Below, piece by piece: positions 32,815-42,493 of a stretch of DNA of 64,000 nucleotides (within the stretch, counting starts at the first letter, position 1; each line of letters opens with the position of its first letter). Source of the DNA: Bremia lactucae (Eukaryota; Oomycota; Peronosporomycetes; Peronosporales; Peronosporaceae); contig NW_027152031.1 of assembly GCF_004359215.1 (NCBI RefSeq), positions 1,612,754 through 1,676,753 on the forward strand, written 5' to 3'. The notes beneath the pieces are model-generated. The model ran no database searches. It was given only the letters and a program-made list of their open reading frames with translations, and was not told the origin of the DNA. Position numbers and translations under genes: made by a program.

Positions 32815-33430
32815 ATGACACATAAGCTGCACTTAGTGCGCGGAGGAGAGAGCAAATCTCCCCATTCGACACCGACATTTGGTGTCAAAAAATCAAATGG
32901 AAATGGCGCATCGTGCATGCTTATAATAAGCTTAATGCTGCCACTATACCAGCACAAACCCCCATTCCTAAAAAGGATGTTCTTTAGAACAATACGGTGG
33001 GATGTACAATGTACAGTGCACTTGACTTAGTCGATAATTACTATCAACTGCTAATGCGAGTTAGCGATATCCCGCTTACAGCGGTTAGCACCCCAAGCGG
33101 TATGCTATGGGAGTGGTTGGTTATGCCACAAGGGCTTTTTTACGCCTTAACAACATTTAATCGTCTAGTGACGCAGCTGTACCACCCTCATCGAGGTTAT
33201 ACACAGACTTATTTTAATGACATTTTGGTCCATAGTCGTGCGGAGCGGAGTCGGTCGGGTGTGGAAAACCATTTAGACCATTTGAAAGCCGTGCTCTGAG
33301 TGTATGCGCACAAACAAATTCTATGGTAATGCATCTAAATGCATTTTTGGCGCAATAGAAATTCCTTTTTTAGGGTGCTTCATTGGGAAGCAAGGCCTTA
33401 GAGCGAATCCCGCTAAGGTAAAAGCCATAG
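32815..33430 (+). pseudogene. C-2 reverse transcriptase, broken
   Basis: Pieces: ESKSPHSTPTFGVKKSNG (32840-32900), then 32997-33299 with MYSALDLVDNYYQLLMRVSD, PLTAVSTPSGMLWEWLVMPQ and the catalytic box as YFND rather than YFDD, losing one metal-binding Asp. A stop at 33297 precedes the thumb. Dead. Confidence 0.78.
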
Positions 33431-33462
33431 TAGATTAGCAGTTTCCTTAAAACCAAAAGGAT

Positions 33463-34000
33463 TTGCGTAAGTGGTTGGGTCTCGCCAATTATATACACAA
33501 ATTTAGCGAGAATTACGCTGATATGGCTAGGCCATTATCTAATCTCCTTAAAAGGATACCGAGTGGTGCTGAACAAGCACAGAACAAAATGCTTTTCAAG
33601 CAGCTAAGGATAGTCTTATTCATGCCCCGATCCTGGCACTGCCAAATCCAAATTGGCCTTTCAGTGTGTCTGTGACGCTTCGGATTTTGCCATTGACAGT
33701 GCTCTGTTACAAACAGATGTTAATAAGCGTGAACGTGTTATTGCGTTCGAGTCTAGAGAACTTTAAGCTGCGGAAAAGAGCTACCCAATTCATGACAAAG
33801 AGTTACTTGCTATAAAGTATGCTCTCCTCAAATTCAGAGTTGATCAGCCGTTTGTGATATGTACAGATCACGTGTCATTACGCACGGCGACTAAGTCGCC
33901 CCATCTCTCACAGCGAATGGCCCGATGGCTAAGCCTGGCAAGCAGAATTCTTTGGCCGATGCGTTATTACGCAGGCCGGATTATGAGCTCTCTCACTAAA
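33463..34000 (+). pseudogene. C-2 RT thumb and RNase H
   Basis: 33463-33675: RKWLGLANYIHKFSENYADM. Then RNase H in shifted frame: CDASDFAIDSALLQTD, SYPIHDKELLAIKYALLKF, CTDHVSLRTATKSPHLSQRM and DALLRRPDYELSH. It has the expected D/E/D pattern but stops and shifts break it. Confidence 0.72.
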
Positions 34001-34059
34001 CGACTATCGTGTCGCCTATTACTGACTTAACCCTTTGGCTTACGCCAAGGGTGAACAGT

Positions 34060-35210
34060 GTGTAGCTCTGACTCGGAATTTAATTTGTCAGCACGTTTGC
34101 GTGCAAAGTTACATCGATTTTCTATCGAGAACGAACTATTGCTTATTGCACGGACGCTGCGGATCCTCCGCGCGTCGTTGTTCCTCATGATCAGGATTTG
34201 AAGTACCGAATCCACTAAGAGGCACATGCTACTATCCTTGCTGGTCATCTCGGTAGAGAAAAGAACTACGGCTCTGTAAGCCAGATTTATAGGTGGCTCA
34301 AACTTTATATAAGGGTCAGCACATACGTTCGCACATGCGAAACTTGCCAACGGGTTTAACCCTCGGCGCATGCTGCTGCGCCACTGGCAAGACTGCCCGT
34401 ACCCATAGGATGTGAGATTCCATTAGTATGGATTTTTGTTTACGGTCTACCAAAAGATTCAGCCGGTAACTCTGGCAAAGTGGTCTTTGTTGACCGATTG
34501 AACAAAATGGCTCACTTAGCGGCTGTGCCAGATACCATTGATGGTGAAGGCACAGCAAGGCTCTTCATTGATCGCGTGTTTCGACAACACGGTTTGCCAG
34601 TGGCCATTGTCTCTAACCGGAACCCCCGTTTCACGGGTAAATTCTGAAGATGGATTTTCCGCGTGCTTGGCACTAGATTGGACATGTCCACCGCGGACCA
34701 TCCGCAGACCGATGGTCAAACTGAACGTGTCAATCGCGTCACTGACGACGTTTTGCGCAGTGTGTGCACAGACGCTAAAGCGCTGGAGCTTAATGCTCCC
34801 AGTGGTAGTATTTGCGTTGAATAACGCTGATATGCCTCTACAGGTTTTACTCCGTTCTATGTCAACGGTCTCACCCACCCACGCGTTCGTTAACGATTCC
34901 ACTGCGTGGCTCAGGGCTTGGTGAGGAAGAATTAGATGATAGCTTGCTGATATCATCTCCGTTACCGTTCGGAAACAAGTAAGCGAGTTTCTCGCGACGC
35001 AATTTAGTGTCTTAAGACATGTAAGGGTTACGATGGCTGATAGTCAAGACAAACAAAAAGAACAAGCAGATGCCAAAGGCAGAAGCTGAATCAATTCTTA
35101 TATGGTCGGAGACCGCATCGCAAAAAACTTTTAAATGTAATTCTGACCAAGTCATGCTTGATGTGATTACATTGCATGCTTTTGACAATGAATCTAACAA
35201 TTCATATCAG
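34060..35210 (+). pseudogene. C-2 integrase, truncated near the ARP1 gene
   Basis: The plus strand reads HLGREKNYGSVSQIYRWLK and RTCETCQRV (zinc region), WIFVYGLPKD (first Asp changed: IFV), VFVDRLNKMAHLAAVPDT, AIVSNRNPRFTGKF (second Asp changed to Asn), [19 protein letters not shown] (third catalytic region), and at about 35030 DSQDKQKEQADAKGRS. The element ends near 35210 without a GPY/F module, chromodomain or 3' LTR. Confidence 0.75.
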
Positions 35211-35263
35211 AAAACCAACTTGAGCTAACACCGAAGGAAAAAAACTCAATTAGATCGCGATGT

Positions 35264-36547
35264 CTACAGATTCTTGCGGTGCAAGATGGACGCGCCGTAC
35301 TCTTCATACTCAGTCTTTGTGATCCACATATTCTTAAATGTAGCAAGCGAAGCCAAAATAGAACCTCCAACCCATGTCGAATACATGCGAGTGGGCGGCG
35401 CCGATATGCGAATTTTCATATTCTTAGGAGCTTTCTTGCGCACCTCTGCAAGCAATCGGTCACCAAAGCCCGGGAAGAGTGTCGAGCCTCCTGAGAGAAT
35501 AATTTGCGAGAAGAGCGTCTTACGCAAATCCATATCCGACTTCATGATTGCCTGAACCAGGCATTCGTGCACTCCGCGCGCCTCCGATCCAATAATGTCC
35601 GGCCGAAACAGCACTTCAGGTGCCCGAAACGTCTCCGGGCCAATCTGCAAATGATAAAATCACATCAAACAACTGCTCAATAAAAAAAAAAAATCCATTC
35701 TAGCAGCGATAGCTAGGATGCTTACATTCAGCAGCTGGCCGTCCGGCAGATAATAAGCCGAAGTGTCATCCCCGGATGCGTTCGATGGCGTCGAGTTGGT
35801 CCGATGCATATTCTTGACTGCAAGTGCTGATTTTTCTGCTTCCAGCTGCTCCTCTTTCGTGGGGTTAAACGCTACGTAACATAACTTTTCCTTAATTTCT
35901 CGTACCACTTCTCTCTCGGCTGACGTGTGGAAATTGTATCCGGATCGACGAAGGAGCAGCTGCAAGTGGTGGGTAACGTCTCTTCCAGCAATGTCCATTC
36001 GTGTAATAGCGTGGGGAAGGGTAAAGCCCTCGTACACGGGAACGACATGAGCCACGCCGTCTCCCACGTCCAGCACGACGCCCGTCGTGCGTCCCGAAGC
36101 ATACAGGCTCAGCACAGCTTGTGGAGAGACAAAAAGGGATGGTACATTGAAAGCCTCAAAGAAGACTTCGCCTGCACGCTGGCGATTGGCCACCGGGTTT
36201 AGCGGAGCCTCCGTGAGTAGCACGGGGTGGTCCTCGCTCTGCACGTTGAGCATGTCTTTCGAGTACACGTGCTGCCAAATGCGGTGCATACTTTTCCAGT
36301 CCGTGACGACGCCATGTTCCATGGCATAATGGATTTTAAACAGTCCCCGGTGGTGCTGCACCCGATTGCCGACAAACACCTCACCGCCCTCGTAGGCGCC
36401 GCCAGGCATCATGCGTACGTGCTTCGTTGTGCCCACAAAGGAAGGAAAAACCACTTGTGGTGTCTCCCCACCTGCGAATCCAGCTTTCATGGTTCCGCTG
36501 CCATTATCGATCACAAGCGGCTGGTTGCCCAGCGCTGCGCTCGCCAT
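35264..36547 (-). CDS. ARP1: ARP1/centractin-like actin-related protein
   Basis: Two exons, 36547-35726 and 35644-35264, joined across an 81-bp GT-AG intron, give 400 residues. Actin-fold signatures: IDNGSG nucleotide loop (residues 13-18), [15 protein letters not shown] phosphate loop 2 (160-174, the usual Ser is Val), and, after the intron, [13 protein letters not shown] and [32 protein letters not shown] and [15 protein letters not shown] are typical of ARP1 rather than conventional actin. ARP1 forms the short filament of dynactin, which links cargo to dynein. An insertion of about 24 residues (240-264, [16 protein letters not shown]) is absent from animal ARP1 of about 376 residues and lies just before the intron. 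Divergent from the symplekin gene. Confidence 0.9.
35645..35725 (-). other. ARP1 intron (81 bp)
   Basis: The minus strand begins GTAAGC after LPDGQLLN and ends TTTGCAG before IGPETFRAP, with a run of 12 T in the middle. Splicing restores continuous homology to ARP1. Unspliced reading meets a stop. Confidence 0.88.
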
Positions 36548-36738
36548 GTTTACTCAGGGGAGCTATAAAATTGGCTAAATTTTGGAACGGTTGTCCAATA
36601 GAAAGTGTCGCTTTAGGAAGGTTTTGAGGTGGTAATACCACTACATGATCCATTCTCAACGGGACAGGAATTTTGAAGGGAGACCAACACTCTGTCATTG
36701 GGGCGAGGTGCTTTACGTTAACGAAAACAGAGCGGACT
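36548..36738. promoter_or_regulatory. Shared divergent promoter of ARP1 and symplekin genes
   Basis: Only 191 bp separate the two start codons, so both promoters must lie here or overlap. A TCATTGG at 36696-36702 resembles the oomycete initiator consensus on the plus strand. No clear TATA box. Confidence 0.5.
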
Positions 36739-39700
36739 ATGGACAATGCGAAGCGAGAGGTGACGGCGCTACTCGAACAAATACAAAGCGCCGACAGCAA
36801 TACGGAGCAAGTAGATCTCTTTCGCCATGTGCAAGAGATCGTGACGCATCGCGACCCGTCGGGGCTGGCAAGACGCGTGCTGCGGAGCGTGCGGTCGCTG
36901 CTCGGTCAACTTGCACAGCTGCAGAATGCGGCACTGGTGGCATTAATTTTGAATCTTTTGGCCCAAGAAGCGTCAATTGCGGCGAATGCAGCCAGCACAG
37001 GCTCGAGCGAGGCTGGAGATGCCGCATTGGATCTCCTGACCGGGCTCTATGAGGTGTGCCACACTGTGTTGCTGCTGAGTTACTCAAGCGAGAAGAACGT
37101 CGTGCTTGCACTCCATTTAGCACTATGCAGCCTACCTACAAGCTTTCAGGTCGTATTACGAGTAGAGAGTACCGAAAACCGCGTGGAAACAGAAGCAAGA
37201 AGCTGCTGGGACGCAACGATCCGCTGCATTGAAGCGGCGGCGAGTGCCGTAGCCGTTCCACCGGAAAAAGGAGATGGCAACCGCAGCTCAAGTGTATGGC
37301 TCAAGGCTTGGAAAGTAATGGAAAGCTGTGTTCTCGTGTTCAGTACCGCAGAAGACGCATCCGTGTACCGCGACCCCATGCGGTCTAATGTACAGCCGAA
37401 CGCCTGCAGTCTCGATTTATTAAGCGGTACGAAACCAAGTGTTTTAATCAAGACACAGCTAGAAGCATTTGGCGTGTCATTGCTGCAGAAATTGTGTGGA
37501 ATTATGAGGGCTGTCGTAGACCATCAAATCACATTGGGGAGACGCGAATTGAGTGTGGCAATTAATTCGCTGTCGCTACTGGCGGCTGTGCGACCTCAGC
37601 ATATGCCGTCTATCTTGCCAAGACTTACTGCTTTGTCCAATGCCGTGGCAACGCTGGGAACGGAGGATGCTGTGGTCCAAAAGACTATAATGGTCAACTT
37701 GATCAAATTATTAAGCCACCCGGCTGCACAACCATTCGCCGATGACGTGACAGATATTTTAATCGCCGTTGGAGCGTCGCAGCGCGCTTTTGCCGCAATA
37801 AGTAAGAGCAAGGAGCAGCGGAGACGATATACTAATGCACCGACGGAAGCATCGTTGCGCAGAGCACGAATTGGCAAGCGCACGGCTGCACAGTCGATTA
37901 CCGAACAAGTCGAGAATGCCAATGCTAATGCACACGGAAAGCGCAGACGTGTGAACCTTTCCGAGTCCTCAGGAGGCTTAATTCCTTGTGAGGCAGCGAC
38001 ACATGATGGAATTGTCAACATGCAAGCTGTGGATGTCGCCAATTTGGTGCTAGAAAGTTTTGCTTCGGAGATGCCCTCACCTGCTCCTTTACATATAGAG
38101 TTGGAGCTGGTACCGAGTGCGTTGAAGGCACGAATGTCTTTGCTGCTATCAAAACTCGCAACTCCTTCCTCAGCTCTGGCCATTGAAAAAAGCACGAAGC
38201 GAATGCGTGATCCGCGGCTTCGTCGCGATCAAAGATTGCAGACACAAAATAAGGAACAGCCAGCCCTTGTAACGATTTTTGACGATGTCGTTGCTGATGA
38301 AGTGAGTGACTGGATTTCAAAGAACGCTGCGACAGTTGCTGAGCCACTCGTGTCAGTCTCGGAGAATAATGATGTTCAGGTGCATACAAAGTTGGAAACT
38401 GAAGCTTGGCGTCTTGAAATGGCTAATGATGCGCTGTTCCGAATATTAGAAAATGAGTATGGAGTTAAAATACAAGGGGATGAAATGTTGCGTGAAAGGG
38501 TCATTTGTCGTCTTGCGTCAAGTATTTGGCTGCGTAGCATCCAAATAAATAGTGCTGCAGTACCAGGGGCTGCAAGTTTGGGGCTGAAACTCCCATTTGT
38601 CTACGAGAAGATTTTAGACTTTGTGCTAGTTGATTATTCTTCGCGTTCGACGGTGGCAATAAGTTTGTTATGTCAAGAATACATTCAGACTACGGCCTCT
38701 CAGCTGCATAGATCAGTAGCGGATTCAGAGATACTGTCTTACAGTCCTGATTATCAAATCTACCGAATGACTGTGGATTACTTTTTTGGCGCTTTGCAAA
38801 AGAAGATGAACATGTCGTCAACGGCAGATAAAAAGCTTTTTAGTAGCCTAGTAGCACAGTTGCCCCAGATTTCGGTGGAAATTCTTCGTATCATCACCTT
38901 ATTATGTAGAGAGAAAGTGGGCCTTGTGCTTGGTATCACTTTGCTTCGTGATTTATGCAAAGAACGAAAGGCGTGCCAAAGACCATGCCTCCTACTCCTG
39001 TTGCGCTTTACATGCCACGAAGACGAACATTACCGTAATTCTGCCATTCGTTGTGTCGCCAACCAGCTCTATGGTGTCGCTGCGCTAAAAGAATTGATCG
39101 AAGAAGTTGCGATTAAGTTTGTTAACTCGTTGTGGGAACTAATCAAAGACAATGAAACGACAGCAAAAGACGAAGATGTAGTGATGCTTGAGGCTGTAGA
39201 AAACACAAATAGTGGCGGACTCCTTGGTAGCCAAAATCCTACTGTTGAGGTTGACCAAAAAGTAGACGGGCTAAAGTACGAGGCGCAACGGGCAACGCTT
39301 GCTGAAGAGAGTTTCAACCACGAGCTTTGTGCCTACGCAACTGAAATTCAGAAAGAAACTGAACTATCGAATCCCGTAGACAGCGAATCGGAGATTTTGC
39401 GGCGGTTAGAACTTTACCTTGCGCTTTGTGCCAAGAAACCGTCTTTGTTAACACACTTGGTCGCGACGTATGCACGCGCAGCGGAAATAGTACGCCGAGG
39501 GGTGTTTCGGGCCATAGAAAAGCTGATTAGGCATCTGAAGCAACGCGGAAGCGTGAATGTCATCGCACAGCTCCACGGGTTTGAGTCGAATGCTCTTGGG
39601 CTGGTATGCCACATCATCCAGATCTTGTCGCTACGTGGTAGGCCAAATGATTCAAGCTCGATGGCAAGCGATGTGCTCGTTCAACAAATTTTGGATTTAT

Positions 39701-40461
39701 ACCACACTCATAAACACATTCCTGATTCAATCTCGATGCTCATCCCGATTTTGCCCAGCCTACGTGGCGACATTTTGTTCCCGTTATTGCCGCAGCTGCT
39801 TTCGTTGCCCCAAGCTCGGTTATCAGTCGCCATTACACGGCTGATAGAAGCAATGCCTCCGCAAGCGATTGCCCCAATTGATCTATTGGTGGCACTGCAT
39901 CACGTGGATCTAAAGAGTGAGCCAAGCATGCAAAAGAAAGTTATCAACGCCATTAATTTTTGCGTGGAACATCGCCATGCATTTCCTTCCGACGTGCTTC
40001 TTCACGTATGTCAAGTTTTGGTCCAAGAAGAGAAGATTTCGAAGCTTTCGCTGCGCACCCTCATTCTTAGCGTTACAGCCTACCCAACTTTACAAATTGA
40101 TGTGCCACCTCTTCTTAATATTCTTATTGAGAGAAAAGTATGGGAGATGGAAGACGCCTTGTGGAAAGGATTTATGAAATGCTCAGTGCTTATCCAACCA
40201 GCATCTTTCCCATTGCTTCTTCAAAAGCTACCTGTGCCTCAACTGGCCTTGCTGCTGAAAGAAGAGGAAAAGTTACCCTCATTGCTCCGTGAATTTGTTC
40301 TAACAGCTGGTCCTGATGGCCAGCCCATGGAGATGCCATCCGCGATAGACGCGCTCTTGGAAATTTGCCGAAACGTCAAGTTTGAAAATGCCGCTCCCGA
40401 TGATGGCGGGATAAGCATTAAAGTTGAAAACACTGACCCTGTTAAGGTAGAGTATATATAA
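36739..40461 (+). CDS. Symplekin-like pre-mRNA 3'-end processing scaffold
   Basis: 1240 residues, no intron seen. I chose the ATG at 36739 (MDNAKREVTALLEQIQSAD); the frame is open 22 codons further but without an ATG. The N-terminal part is helical-repeat like (HEAT). A basic segment KRRRVNLSE near residue 400 and KRMRDPRLRRDQR near 487 are possible nuclear localisation signals. The C-terminal block at about 1080-1180 (SLRTLILSVTAYPTLQIDVP, PLLNILIERKVWEMEDALWK, GFMKCSVLIQPASFPLLLQK) fits the Symplekin/Pta1 C-terminal domain. Symplekin scaffolds the cleavage and polyadenylation machinery in the nucleus. Family length (about 1100-1300) agrees. Ends shortly before a long non-coding stretch. Confidence 0.82.
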   Translation: MDNAKREVTALLEQIQSADSNTEQVDLFRHVQEIVTHRDPSGLARRVLRSVRSLLGQLAQLQNAALVALILNLLAQEASIAANAASTGSSEAGDAALDLLTGLYEVCHTVLLLSYSSEKNVVLALHLALCSLPTSFQVVLRVESTENRVETEARSCWDATIRCIEAAASAVAVPPEKGDGNRSSSVWLKAWKVMESCVLVFSTAEDASVYRDPMRSNVQPNACSLDLLSGTKPSVLIKTQLEAFGVSLLQKLCGIMRAVVDHQITLGRRELSVAINSLSLLAAVRPQHMPSILPRLTALSNAVATLGTEDAVVQKTIMVNLIKLLSHPAAQPFADDVTDILIAVGASQRAFAAISKSKEQRRRYTNAPTEASLRRARIGKRTAAQSITEQVENANANAHGKRRRVNLSESSGGLIPCEAATHDGIVNMQAVDVANLVLESFASEMPSPAPLHIELELVPSALKARMSLLLSKLATPSSALAIEKSTKRMRDPRLRRDQRLQTQNKEQPALVTIFDDVVADEVSDWISKNAATVAEPLVSVSENNDVQVHTKLETEAWRLEMANDALFRILENEYGVKIQGDEMLRERVICRLASSIWLRSIQINSAAVPGAASLGLKLPFVYEKILDFVLVDYSSRSTVAISLLCQEYIQTTASQLHRSVADSEILSYSPDYQIYRMTVDYFFGALQKKMNMSSTADKKLFSSLVAQLPQISVEILRIITLLCREKVGLVLGITLLRDLCKERKACQRPCLLLLLRFTCHEDEHYRNSAIRCVANQLYGVAALKELIEEVAIKFVNSLWELIKDNETTAKDEDVVMLEAVENTNSGGLLGSQNPTVEVDQKVDGLKYEAQRATLAEESFNHELCAYATEIQKETELSNPVDSESEILRRLELYLALCAKKPSLLTHLVATYARAAEIVRRGVFRAIEKLIRHLKQRGSVNVIAQLHGFESNALGLVCHIIQILSLRGRPNDSSSMASDVLVQQILDLYHTHKHIPDSISMLIPILPSLRGDILFPLLPQLLSLPQARLSVAITRLIEAMPPQAIAPIDLLVALHHVDLKSEPSMQKKVINAINFCVEHRHAFPSDVLLHVCQVLVQEEKISKLSLRTLILSVTAYPTLQIDVPPLLNILIERKVWEMEDALWKGFMKCSVLIQPASFPLLLQKLPVPQLALLLKEEEKLPSLLREFVLTAGPDGQPMEMPSAIDALLEICRNVKFENAAPDDGGISIKVENTDPVKVEYI

Positions 40462-41266
40462 GCGCATATGGAACTTGTAGTTCGGGGTATCTAATTTTGC
40501 CGAAGGCGCAAAATCAAAGCAATTTTAACGATTTAGATTTTCACAATCTAATCTTCGTGCCATTTTTAAGCGAGTATTTCACAGTGCAATTTGATAATGT
40601 GACCGCTATTATTTTAAGGAAACCTGTCACTTACGAACGAAAATGACTAAGTTTCCTGCTGCAGTGCCGCAATAAGCCATTTAATCTGGTGTGACTTGTT
40701 ACAAAATTAATGGCAACATGCTACACTCAAACTTTTGCTCGAAGGATGAGACAATTTTGCGAAATTTGAATAACTGTGTATGCCCAAAAGTGACTATTTT
40801 AACGGTGGTAATTTGTATTCAACTTCCAAGGCGAGGTAAATGAATGTGTGTAGTCAGAAGCAAAATGTTACAATCATACACTGTGCAAAAAGAAAAGTAA
40901 TTATGTAAGAACGTCACTTAAATTGCAGGGATAATAAGGTGGGCGATAGTCCTCAATTGTAAAACATCATTGTTTAAGAAGCAAAAAGTTGTTTAAGGTT
41001 GCATGTTGGCCTACCAGCGAGATGCATTTCATTCTTTATACACAGCAAACCTCTTGCCCTGCTTTTCTATTTATATAAACATTCACTCATATACTGCAAC
41101 GCCATAAATATAATCAAAATTTAAATTACGAGCACCCCGCCGGCGATTATATTTATCGGATGGTCTCTTTACAAGAGTTAGGTACAAGATATACTGAATG
41201 TCCTGAGCCAATTTTGCAGCTCCGATTACTGTTGCTCCGGTGACTAACCTTGACTGAGCCCTGCTC
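40462..41266. other. Intergenic, no gene seen
   Basis: AT-rich sequence downstream of the symplekin gene, with stops in all frames; presumably its 3' UTR and terminator. No element or RNA gene recognised. Confidence 0.6.
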
Positions 41267-42493
41267 GTGGTGGCTAAAACTTGTCAGGCACTGGACTGGA
41301 GAGCGCTTGCCTCTAGAGCGCACTCGGAGCTGCAGGTTAATTGTGCGAGCAGGTGTCCGCCTCCTCTCTCATGTGTGAGACGGTCGGAACTCCTAGATTA
41401 TTATCCAGACGACGAAGACGACTTCAAAGTTGAACGGGACAGGGTATGGCGCATAAGATGAGATATAATGCAGTACACTGGGCAGCTAGATCGACCACGC
41501 AAGGTAGTGTTCAGACTTTCTGGACAACAACATTGAAGCACCCAACGCGCCATAGCAAAGCGAGACCATAGTAGGCCGAACTAAAGAATTCAAGAAGTGC
41601 GGCTACATGCCTGCATCGAATTGCTCAGTCACGAGCCCATTGAGACCCCAGCACATCGCTGCCCCGAGGGCATTCCCAGAGTAGGTGAGTGGTTGTCTCC
41701 ACCAATCCTGCACAGGTGCTATTCTACAAACATTCTCGTGTGGCGCCTTGGAACAGATTTAGCTGACGCGTTGCTCCCTATAATTAGTCCAAACTTGAAA
41801 CTCTGTGAGCCCGTTCCGTGGTTCAGGAGTTGACGCGGGGTTTGTTCTGAAGCCTTGCGGTGCCATATGTCCGTCTCTGCTCGCCTCGATGATATGCATA
41901 TTTAGTTGGTGGTTGTCGAAGTTACATACACGCACGGCATTCGGATGACGAGAAGAGGAGAGAAAGGTCTGTCAGGCAACTGCGTTTTTTTGTTTTTTTA
42001 ATCAGGGGAAACACGAGCCACGCCAGACGAAAAAATACTAAGAGATTAGACAGGAAGGACTGGGAGAGGCATTAGATTCGCTGGAAGCTGAATGGAGGAG
42101 AAACACGGAGATCTCTCAAGAACCGCTTAGGTTCTAGGGATTCTGTTTCCTCTCACGGACAGCCCAGCAACAACCTGGTCCGCAATAGCAGTACAGGAGC
42201 CTCAAAGACTGCTTCAGTTCATAAAGAGATTCGCTTTCCCCAGCGAGATCCTTCAAACGCTACATTCAGATATACTAGTGCAACGGACGGCCGAATGGCG
42301 GAAAGAGAGTCTCCAAGAGGCGCTGAGTGAATACCGAGGCCGTACCCCCATTGAACGAATCTTCGCGTATGGCTAGATGGAAGGATACGTTGGACCCGCC
42401 ACAGACGCATGCAAATTAGATTGGCGCCGTTAACAGACAATTCGGACGATTGGCGTAAGCTCAGTGAAAGTCAGTATGCAACCGACGAGGTGC
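41267..42493 (+). other. Unrecognised, possibly decayed coding sequence
   Basis: Short plus frames (41267-41461 with DYYPDDEDDFKVERDRVWRI; 41597-41833; about 42190-42360 with LLQFIKRFAFPSEILQTLHS and KESLQEALSEYRGRTPIERI) look protein-like but are not contiguous. No domain recognised. A degraded gene or transposon is possible. Confidence 0.3.
42109..42139 (-). repeat. 31-bp family A fragment outside any element
   Basis: Identical over 31 bases to 18717-18747 in the protease-RT spacer of A-2, encoding KRFLRDL on the minus strand. Flanks are unrelated to A elements. Confidence 0.75.

Noticed and set aside
36673..36738. Extended N-terminus of the symplekin ORF (22 extra residues)
   Set aside because: It would need a TTG start; the first ATG is at 36739.
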